In this document: positions 1 to 4,528 of the stretch, piece by piece | Layout: every line of letters begins with the position of its first letter | Numbering within the stretch: position 1 is the stretch's first letter | Assembly: GCA_051009015.1 (NCBI GenBank) | Contig: JBPCWZ010000098.1 | Coordinates: forward strand, 1-6,382 | DNA: 6,382 nucleotides | Source of the DNA: JAHRAH01 sp051009015 | GTDB lineage: Bacteria; Pseudomonadota; Gammaproteobacteria; Tethybacterales; Persebacteraceae | Reading direction: 5' to 3' | The notes under the pieces: model-generated | Databases searched by the model: none | Seen by the model: the letters and a program-made list of their open reading frames with translations, nothing else | Told to the model about the DNA's origin: nothing | Made by a program: the position numbers and the translations under genes

Positions 1-1509
1 GATTATTTGGACGATTTGCGGGCGCATTGGCGGGGGCGGTTGTGCGGCGGGGTTTGTTTGCCGGGGTTGTTTGCGGATGATGCGCGGCGTTTTGGGCGGT
101 TTTCGGCTTCGGCTTGCGGGATATTGCTGGATTATTCCAAAACCGCCATTACCGCCGAAACGCTGAAACTGCTTATGGCGGCGGCGCGGGCGGCGAAGTT
201 GGGCGCGCGGCGGCGGATGATGTTTGACGGCAAAAAGGTCAATGTCAGCGAGCGGCGGGCGGCTTTGCATATTGCCTTGCGCGCCCGCGAAGATGCGGTT
301 ATTTGTTGCGATGGCGAGGATATCATGCCTGCCGTCATCGCCGAACGCAACAAAATGCTGCGCTTTGCCGAACAATGCCGCCGCAGTAATTACACCGACA
401 TAATCCATCTGGGCATTGGCGGCTCGGATTTGGGACCGCAAATGGCAGCCGCCGCCTTGCGAAAGTGGAATGCGCCTTTGCCGCGGGTGCATTATGTTTC
501 CAATATGGACGGCGCGCATTTGGCGGATGTTTTGATTGGTTTGGATGCCGCGCGCACTTTGGTTATCGCATCGTCCAAAACTTTCACAACCGCCGAGACG
601 CTTGCCAATGCCGCCGATGCCTTGCGCTGGCTGGAAGACGGCATCGGCAAAAGCCGCGCCCGCGAGCAGTTTGCCGCCATTACCGCCGCGCCGCAACTTG
701 CGCGCGAGTTTGGCGCAAAGCGGGTTTTTCGTTATTGGCAATGGGTCGGCGGGCGCTATTCTTTGTGGGGCGCCGTCGGTTTGCCTTTGGCTGTTGCCGT
801 CGGGCGGCGGCGGTTTATGGAAATGCTGGCGGGGGCGCGAATGATGGACGAGCATTTCATTACCGCGCCGCCGCGCAAAAACCTGCCGATATTATTGGCG
901 CTTGTCGGCTTGTGGCATCGCAATATTTGCGGTTATCCTTCGCGCGCGGTCATTCCCTACGAGCAGCATTTGCACTTATTGCCTTCGTATCTGCAGCAGT
1001 TGGATATGGAAAGCAACGGCAAACATTCCCCGCTTGCCGGTGGCGCGGCATCGCCGGTTGTCTGGGGCGCGGCGGCGACAAACGCGCAGCATGCGTTTTT
1101 TCAGATGCTGCATCAGGGGGCGGATGTTGTCCCGTGCGAGTTTATTGTCGCCGCCCGCGACAGGGATGACAAGTTTAATCGGCGGCGGGCGGTTATCGCC
1201 AATTGTCTGGCGCAATCGGCGGCATTGATGAACGGCAAAGAAAACGCCGACAACAATCGCCATTTCCCCGGCAACCGCCCTTCGCTGACGCTAATGCTTG
1301 ACGAATTGACGCCGCAAACGCTTGGCGCTTTGTTGTCGCTTTTTGAGCATCGCGCTTTTGCCGAGGGTGTGCTTTGGGGGGTAAATCCTTTTGACCAGTG
1401 GGGGGTGGAACTTGGTAAGGAAGTCGCGCGCGATATCGGCGGCGGCGGCGCGAAACAAATGGATTCTTCAACGCGCGGCTTAATGGCGCATTATCACAAG
1501 GCAAACTAA
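1..1509 (+). CDS. pgi: Glucose-6-phosphate isomerase, 5' end cut by window
   Basis: This cytosolic enzyme interconverts glucose-6-phosphate and fructose-6-phosphate in glycolysis and gluconeogenesis. The frame is open from base 1, so the TTG at 7 is probably an internal Leu codon; against my memory of E. coli Pgi (549 aa) only about ten N-terminal residues are missing. Counting from that TTG, the sugar-binding SIS motif GIGGSDLGP is at 136-144, the first family signature VGGRYSLWGAVG at 247-258 (Arg250), the catalytic Glu335 in MESNGKH, the catalytic His362 in TNAQH, and the second signature with NPFDQWGVELGK ending in catalytic Lys471. The C-terminal SSTRGL matches the family. Glu335 to His362 is 27 residues against 31 in rabbit and E. 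coli, and His362 to Lys471 is about 19 shorter, so this is a compact version. The usual GTNGQH reads ATNAQH. All catalytic residues are present and function is near certain. It converges on the CoxG-like gene with an 18-bp gap. Confidence 0.97.
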   Translation, partial: DYLDDLRAHWRGRLCGGVCLPGLFADDARRFGRFSASACGILLDYSKTAITAETLKLLMAAARAAKLGARRRMMFDGKKVNVSERRAALHIALRAREDAVICCDGEDIMPAVIAERNKMLRFAEQCRRSNYTDIIHLGIGGSDLGPQMAAAALRKWNAPLPRVHYVSNMDGAHLADVLIGLDAARTLVIASSKTFTTAETLANAADALRWLEDGIGKSRAREQFAAITAAPQLAREFGAKRVFRYWQWVGGRYSLWGAVGLPLAVAVGRRRFMEMLAGARMMDEHFITAPPRKNLPILLALVGLWHRNICGYPSRAVIPYEQHLHLLPSYLQQLDMESNGKHSPLAGGAASPVVWGAAATNAQHAFFQMLHQGADVVPCEFIVAARDRDDKFNRRRAVIANCLAQSAALMNGKENADNNRHFPGNRPSLTLMLDELTPQTLGALLSLFEHRAFAEGVLWGVNPFDQWGVELGKEVARDIGGGGAKQMDSSTRGLMAHYHKAN

Positions 1510-1514
1510 TTGCC

Positions 1515-1542
1515 AAAAGGCGGCGGATTAGTTAACCGCCGC
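1515..1542 (-). terminator. Intrinsic terminator of the gabD-coxG-like operon
   Basis: Read on the minus strand, a 7-bp all-GC stem (gcggcgg/ccgccgc, bases 1520-1526 with 1536-1542) has a 9-nt loop that contains the TAA stop of the CoxG-like gene. The stem is followed by c-tttt. On the plus strand it is followed by an A-run, so it suits only the leftward operon and not pgi. The U-tract is short, so strength is uncertain. Confidence 0.5.
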
Positions 1543-2100
1543 AAAAAGCGCGGCAAGCGCGCCGATTATCAATGCCGCCGCGATGAACATTTTAACTTTC
1601 GGCGGCTTTTTGTTTTCGCTGTTTTGTTTTTCCGCCGCACTTTCGGCTTTTGTTGTGTTTGGCGGGTTTATCTGCGCGGCGAAGTTGTCAAAGAACTTTG
1701 CCGCAATTTGTTTTGCCACGCCGTCCATCAACCGCGCCCCGAGTTGCGCTATTTTGCCGCTTATTTGCACTTCGGCTTCATAAATAAGGAGTGTGTCGTC
1801 GTCGCGTTTTTGCAGTTGCACTTTTGCCTCTCCTTTTGCACTGCCCGCCGCGCCGCCGTCGCCGCCGCCGCCAATGGTATAAGAATGCGGCGGGTTAATA
1901 TCCGATAGCGCGACTTTGCCATTAAAGGCGGCATTGACCGGTCCGATTTTCAGTTTGACGCGCGCGCGCATTTCGCTGCCGGATATTTTGTCAAGCGATT
2001 CGCAACCGGGGATGGAGCGGCGCAAAACTTCGGCATCATTAAGCGCGGCAAAAACCGCCGCCGGAGATGCATGCAAAAGCCGCTCGCCGCCGAACTTCAT
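1528..2100 (-). CDS. CoxG-like SRPBCC protein with C-terminal membrane anchor
   Basis: This 190-residue protein belongs to the CoxG (carbon monoxide dehydrogenase subunit G) branch of the SRPBCC/START-like fold. Residues 1-145 form the domain: the start MKFGGERLL, the segment ASPAAVFAALND (11-22), the hallmark IPGCESL (30-36), VKLKIGPV (48-55), a Gly-rich loop near 76-90, and the closing helix with VAKQIAAKFFDNF (128-140). A hydrophilic linker (146-170) leads to one hydrophobic segment (about 171-188), so it is probably tail-anchored with the domain in the cytoplasm. In carboxidotrophs CoxG is membrane-bound and helps mature or recruit CO dehydrogenase. No coxL, coxM, coxS or coxD is visible here, so a CO role is not supported; a lipid or hydrophobic ligand-binding role is possible. 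The ATG is preceded by AGGA and overlaps the gabD stop by one base, making the start secure. No coxG symbol is assigned because the role is unproven. Confidence 0.88.
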   Translation of the reverse strand: MKFGGERLLHASPAAVFAALNDAEVLRRSIPGCESLDKISGSEMRARVKLKIGPVNAAFNGKVALSDINPPHSYTIGGGGDGGAAGSAKGEAKVQLQKRDDDTLLIYEAEVQISGKIAQLGARLMDGVAKQIAAKFFDNFAAQINPPNTTKAESAAEKQNSENKKPPKVKMFIAAALIIGALAALFAAVN

Positions 2101-2109
2101 TAATATCCT
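2098..2109 (-). promoter_or_regulatory. Ribosome binding site and TAATG stop-start overlap
   Basis: On the minus strand AGGA (2106-2109) lies 5 nt before the ATG at 2098-2100. The gabD stop TAA (2100-2102) shares its last A with this ATG. The site lies inside the last gabD codons, so termination on gabD would feed re-initiation on the CoxG-like gene. Confidence 0.75.
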
Positions 2110-3596
2110 GTCAGGGTGTATTTGACTTCGGTGTATTCGTCCATTCCCATGCTCGCGCCTTCGCGCCCGATGCCGGATTCTTTGACGCCGCCAAAAGGCG
2201 CGACTTCGCTTGATATGATGCCTTCGTTAACGCCGACAATGCCCGCCTCCAAAGCATCCGACACCCGCATCATTCTCCCCAGATTGGTCGTGCAAAAATA
2301 TGCCGCCAAACCATAGGGCGTGTTGTTGGCGCGTTTGATAACTTCTTCCTCGCTCTTGAAAGAAAACACCGGCGCAACGGGACCGAAAGTTTCCTCGCAA
2401 CTTGCCGCCATATTATCGCGCATATTCTTTAATAATGTCGGCTGGAAAAAGTTGCCTTCCATCGCTTCGCCGCCGCAAACAACAACCGCCCCTTTGCCGA
2501 CCGCATCGGCAATATGATGGCTGACTTTGGCGACCGCATCGGCGTTTATCAACGGTCCCTGCGTGGTGTCATCGGCAAATCCGTCTCCGGGTTTGAGCGA
2601 TTTTATCTGTTCGGCAAACAAACTTATGAACTCGTCATAAACGCCTTCTTGCACATAAAAGCGGTTGGCGCAAACGCAAGTTTGCCCGCTGTTGCGGAAT
2701 TTGCAAAGCATCGCCTGCTGCACCGCCGTTGGCAAATCGGCATCGTCAAAAACAATAAACGGCGCATTGCCGCCAAGTTCCAGTGCGAGTTTTTTTACCG
2801 TCGGCGCGCAAGCCGCCGCCAGAAGTTTGCCCGTTTCGGTTGAGCCGGTAAAAGACAAAACGCGCACCAGAGGATTGGCGCACATTTCGCCGCCTATCGC
2901 CGATGCATCGCCGGTCAGCACATTCAACACGCCGGCGGGAATGCCCGCTTCTTGTGCAAGCGCGCAAACGGCAATTGCCGACAGGGGTGTTAGTTTCGCC
3001 GGTTTGACAATGGCGGTGCAACCCGCCGCAAGGGCGGGGGCGGCTTTGCGCGTTATCATTGCGATGGGAAAGTTCCACGGCGTTATCAGCGCGCAAACGC
3101 CCGCCGCTTCGCGGGTAATGCGGATTTGTGTTGAAGGTTTAACGGCGGGGATTATCTCGCCGCCGCACCGCTTTGCCTCTTCGGCAAACCACTGCACAAA
3201 ACTCGCGCCATACAAAGTTTCGCCGCGCGATTCCGCCAAAGGCTTGCCTTGTTCGGCGGTCATAATGCGCGCCAAATCTGTGGTATTGTCAAGCAGCAGT
3301 TGATGCCATTTGCCGAGCGCGGCGGCGCGTTCTTTGCCGGTTTTTGCTTTCCACTTCGGCAATGCCTCCGCCGCCGAATCTATCGCCCGCTTGGTTTCCG
3401 CGCCGGTCATATTCGGCACTTCGGCGATAACTTCGCCGCTTGCCGGATTGGTCACTGCTATCATTTTGCCGCTGTCGGCTTGTTGCCATTGCCCGCCGAG
3501 CAGCCCGGCGGCGGGCAGCAAAGAGCGGTTTTTGACGGCGGAAAGCGGGTTGGTGCGGGGGTTGGTGTTTGTGGTGTTTTTCATCTTAATCGCCAT
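2100..3596 (-). CDS. gabD: Succinate-semialdehyde dehydrogenase, probably NADP-preferring
   Basis: This enzyme oxidises succinate semialdehyde to succinate, the last step of the GABA shunt, in the cytoplasm. The protein is 498 aa from the ATG at 3594-3596 and aligns almost end to end with E. coli GabD (482 aa) as I recall it. Numbered from that ATG, TPWNFP is at 172-177 with catalytic Asn175, GSTETG at 251-256, the general base Glu273 in ELGGNAPF, and the nucleophile Cys307 in GQTCVCANR. The paired Cys307/Cys309 is typical of GabD and may act as a redox switch. KPAKLTP (198-204) lacks the acidic residue typical of NAD-specific relatives, so NADP preference is inferred. A second ATG at 3582-3584 would give 494 aa, and the frame is open to a TTG at 3626. 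None of these starts has a good Shine-Dalgarno. Substrate specificity among semialdehydes is not provable, but similarity to GabD runs the whole length, including the C-terminus (EVAPFGGVKESGIGREG). Confidence 0.93.
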   Translation of the reverse strand: MAIKMKNTTNTNPRTNPLSAVKNRSLLPAAGLLGGQWQQADSGKMIAVTNPASGEVIAEVPNMTGAETKRAIDSAAEALPKWKAKTGKERAAALGKWHQLLLDNTTDLARIMTAEQGKPLAESRGETLYGASFVQWFAEEAKRCGGEIIPAVKPSTQIRITREAAGVCALITPWNFPIAMITRKAAPALAAGCTAIVKPAKLTPLSAIAVCALAQEAGIPAGVLNVLTGDASAIGGEMCANPLVRVLSFTGSTETGKLLAAACAPTVKKLALELGGNAPFIVFDDADLPTAVQQAMLCKFRNSGQTCVCANRFYVQEGVYDEFISLFAEQIKSLKPGDGFADDTTQGPLINADAVAKVSHHIADAVGKGAVVVCGGEAMEGNFFQPTLLKNMRDNMAASCEETFGPVAPVFSFKSEEEVIKRANNTPYGLAAYFCTTNLGRMMRVSDALEAGIVGVNEGIISSEVAPFGGVKESGIGREGASMGMDEYTEVKYTLTGY

Positions 3597-3626
3597 TGTA
3601 TAACAACATTCCGCCAAATTCACCAA
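3597..3626 (-). promoter_or_regulatory. Weak candidate promoter for gabD
   Basis: The minus strand reads TTGGTG (3621-3626), an 18-nt gap, then TATACA (3597-3602) preceded by TG at the extended -10 position. The -10 lacks the usual final T. If it is real, transcription would start close to the second ATG (3584), favouring that start. The match is modest and could be chance. Confidence 0.2.
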
Positions 3627-3634
3627 AGCGGCGC

Positions 3635-3894
3635 GTTATAAAAGCCCTGAAAGGGCGGCATGGTCATAGCACGGGGCAACGCCCCGTGAATCGGCGTATT
3701 AAACAAACAAGCCCTGAAAGGGCGCCCGAAAACAATGGCGGCGAATGTCAAACGGGCGAGGGTAGGGTTTGTGGTTTTTGCCGGGCTTTGCCCCGCAAAA
3801 GAATGGGGCGCCCCTTCAGGGCTTGATACATTGCGATGCCCGTCACGGGGCGCTGCCCCGTGCTATGAACAGGACGCCCTTTCAGGGCTATAAC
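3635..3894. repeat. About 260-bp BIME-like inverted element of two hairpin motifs
   Basis: Two arms of about 87 bp are imperfect inverted copies of each other. The left arm has gccctgaaagggc at 3644-3656, the hairpin cacggggc-aac-gccccgtg at 3670-3688, and gccctgaaagggc again at 3711-3723. The right arm has the same parts reversed: gccccttcagggc at 3810-3822 (one stem mismatch), cacggggc-gct-gccccgtg at 3844-3862, and gccctttcagggc at 3876-3888. Spacing is preserved: 13 nt between outer motif and hairpin in both arms, and 22 versus 21 nt to the inner motif. The outer ends are also mirrored (gttat at 3635 and ataac ending at 3894). This resembles REP/BIME elements mobilised in trans by RAYT transposases; no such gene lies in the window. 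Confidence 0.85.
3776..3800. repeat. Central hairpin between the two arms of the inverted element
   Basis: The sequence ttttgc-c-gggc-ttt-gccc-c-gcaaaa forms a 10-pair stem with one C-C mismatch and a 3-nt loop. It sits in the roughly 85-bp spacer between the arms. The rest of that spacer (3724-3775 and 3801-3809) shows nothing I recognise. The hairpin has no flanking T-run on either strand. Confidence 0.6.
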
Positions 3895-3930
3895 AAAGCA
3901 CGTGCGGCGGATGGGCGGCGATTTGTTATA
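3889..3930. repeat. 9-bp inverted repeat at the edge of the element
   Basis: The sequence tataacaaa (3889-3897) is matched perfectly by tttgttata (3922-3930) across a 24-bp GC-rich centre. It overlaps the right end of the inverted element. The following stretch, 3931-3965, holds nothing recognisable. Confidence 0.45.
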
Positions 3931-3965
3931 ACGCCATTGACGGCAAAAACCATTGCCTTACCTTT

Positions 3966-3995
3966 GACAAAAACGGCAAGCGGCGGTTTTGTAAT
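3966..3995. repeat. 30-bp direct repeat, copy 1
   Basis: This copy is identical over 30 bases to 4096-4125. It begins gacaaaaacggcaagc and ends cggcggttttgtaat. Weaker similarity continues for about 15 bases on the right. The two copies are 130 bp apart start to start and bracket the ATTCCGGC palindrome pair. Confidence 0.9.
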
Positions 3996-4006
3996 ACAAT
4001 GCCCGC

Positions 4007-4046
4007 ATAAAAACCTCCCCGTCATTCCGGCGTAAGCCGGAATCTC
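4007..4046 (-). terminator. Possible leftward terminator at the palindrome pair
   Basis: On the minus strand the second-read palindrome is followed by gacggggagg and then five T residues. If the long stem with the opposite arm forms, only agg separates it from the U-tract. It lies about 100-180 bp downstream of the 51-codon ORF and could end its transcript. The repeat may be there for other reasons. Confidence 0.35.
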
Positions 4047-4093
4047 ATAAAAGGCAAAAGGAGATTCCGGCGTACGCCGGAATGACGAGGGGG
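4015..4093. repeat. Paired ATTCCGGC palindromes in inverted orientation
   Basis: Two hairpins face each other. The first is attccggc-gtaa-gccggaat (4024-4043); the second, attccggcgtacgccggaat (4064-4083), is a perfect 20-bp palindrome. The flanks are also mirrored, with ccccgtc before the first and gacgagggg after the second, so the whole 79 bp can fold into one long stem of about 30 bp with a 14-nt loop. Palindromes of this sequence are common dispersed intergenic repeats in proteobacteria. Read leftward, the stem is followed by agg then ttttt (4011-4015 region), so it could also terminate minus-strand transcripts. Confidence 0.85.
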
Positions 4094-4095
4094 GC

Positions 4096-4125
4096 GACAA
4101 AAACGGCAAGCGGCGGTTTTGTAAT
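4096..4125. repeat. 30-bp direct repeat, copy 2
   Basis: This is the exact second copy of 3966-3995. A shorter third copy of its last part occurs at 4369-4387 (cggcggtttgttttgtaat, with a 4-base insertion), inside the leader of the small ORF. Confidence 0.9.
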
Positions 4126-4170
4126 GAACTGCTCGCCATAACGGGAATCCATTAAACCGCCGCCAAACCT

Positions 4171-4368
4171 CTCCCGATTTTCGTCGGTTACTCGTCGCCT
4201 TCTTGCTTGTCGGACTTGTCGGCTTCAGGTATAAACTTCCCGATTTGCCCCGGTTGCCTTTTGCTGTCTTCTTTGTCGTGAGCATCGGGAGTTTGTATCG
4301 GCCTCCCGATTTGTGCCGATGGCTTGTTGTTGTCTTCTGTCATTGTTTTCTTCTTGTGTTGTGTTTAA
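4171..4368. repeat. Three imperfect 66-bp tandem units
   Basis: Units begin at 4171, 4237 and 4303 with ctcccgattt, ttcccgattt and ctcccgattt, exactly 66 bp apart. Similarity continues through each unit, including a shared tgtcttct in the last two. Because 66 is divisible by 3, the minus-strand frame is preserved; the units encode the 22-residue repeats of the small ORF, and the leftmost unit extends past its stop. A local 8-bp inverted repeat (atcgggag 4284-4291 with ctcccgat 4303-4310) straddles a unit boundary. Confidence 0.75.
4188..4343 (-). CDS. Small charged 22-residue-repeat protein, 51 aa, unknown function
   Basis: I do not recognise this protein. It runs from ATG (4341-4343) to TAA (4188-4190). 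It begins MTEDNNKPSAQIGRPIQ and ends SDKQEGDE. It has 12 acidic and 8 basic residues, no Cys, Trp or Tyr, no membrane segment and no signal peptide, so it is probably cytosolic and disordered. Two repeats are clear: QIGRPI at 11-16 and QIGKFI at 33-38, 22 apart, each followed in phase by D (20/42), DK (23-24/45-46) and an acidic residue (26/48). An in-frame TAA lies eight codons upstream, so this ATG is the only ATG start. The Shine-Dalgarno is weak (aagaag about 7 nt before). Support for a gene is the strong promoter at 4453-4482 and the frame-preserving repeat. It lies 176 bp downstream of the ankyrin gene on the same strand. It could be a gene remnant or a leader peptide instead. Confidence 0.5.
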   Translation of the reverse strand: MTEDNNKPSAQIGRPIQTPDAHDKEDSKRQPGQIGKFIPEADKSDKQEGDE

Positions 4369-4387
4369 CGGCGGTTTGTTTTGTAAT

Positions 4388-4419
4388 GTGCAAGATGATG
4401 CCGTTAATCCATCTTGCAC
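4388..4419 (-). other. 10-bp hairpin in the leader of the small ORF
   Basis: The sequence gtgcaagatg (4388-4397) pairs perfectly with catcttgcac (4410-4419) around a 12-nt loop. Measured from the predicted start near 4446 it occupies about +28 to +59 of the leftward transcript. What follows on that strand is A-rich, so it is not an intrinsic terminator. It could be an operator, an mRNA-stabilising stem or a protein-binding element. Confidence 0.65.
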
Positions 4420-4452
4420 AATAATTCTGCCACCATCGGCGGGATTATTGAT

Positions 4453-4482
4453 ATTATACCACGCGCGCCGGGGTAAAGTCAA
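4453..4482 (-). promoter_or_regulatory. Strong sigma70-type promoter reading toward the small ORF
   Basis: On the minus strand TTGACT (4477-4482) is followed by an 18-bp spacer and then TATAAT (4453-4458). TG at 4460-4461 gives an extended -10. Eleven of twelve hexamer bases match consensus. The predicted transcription start is near 4446, leaving a leader of about 103 nt before the ATG at 4343. It begins 37 bp after the ankyrin gene ends. Confidence 0.8.
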
Positions 4483-4485
4483 GGG

Positions 4486-4528
4486 GGCTAACTATCGGTC
4501 TCCCTTCGGCTTTTTGCCGTTAGTTGCC
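4486..4528 (-). other. Stem-loop across the end of the ankyrin gene
   Basis: Bases 4490-4498 (aactatcgg) pair with 4517-4525 (ccgttagtt) with one mismatch. The stem extends by ggc/gcc after a bulged base, and the stop codon lies in it. A competing small stem, cggc-ttttt-gccg (4507-4519), is nested inside. The outer stem is followed leftward by ccccc and then the -35 box, without a U-tract, so it is not a standard intrinsic terminator. It may protect the ankyrin mRNA 3' end or slow polymerase. Confidence 0.35.

Noticed and set aside
465..1169. A 234-residue plus-strand reading frame inside pgi
   Set aside because: It is a GC-rich shadow in another frame of pgi, whose catalytic motifs run through the whole stretch; its own translation is rich in Arg, Ala and Cys without any recognisable domain.
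1583..1783. A 66-residue hydrophobic plus-strand frame
   Set aside because: It is antisense to the linker and membrane anchor of the CoxG-like protein, and the hydrophobicity reflects the complementary base composition.
2665..3303. A 212-residue plus-strand frame opposite gabD
   Set aside because: It is antisense to the conserved core of GabD. The open frame is a consequence of codon bias.
3635..3894. Possible intact insertion sequence
   Set aside because: The inverted arms enclose only about 85 bp with no transposase frame, so it is a non-coding repeat at most.
3596..4035. Plus-strand frames of 76 and 88 codons across the intergenic repeats
   Set aside because: They consist largely of translated palindromes of the inverted element and the direct repeat, and have no ribosome binding site.
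3888..4285. Minus-strand frames of 83 and 87 codons giving peptides such as FRRTPES and IPAYAGMT
   Set aside because: These are typical spurious translations of ATTCCGG-type palindromes.
4225..4482. An 85-codon minus-strand frame starting at TTG 4482
   Set aside because: Its first codons are the -35 and -10 boxes of the promoter, so it cannot be translated from that start. The ATG at 4343 in another frame fits the promoter better.
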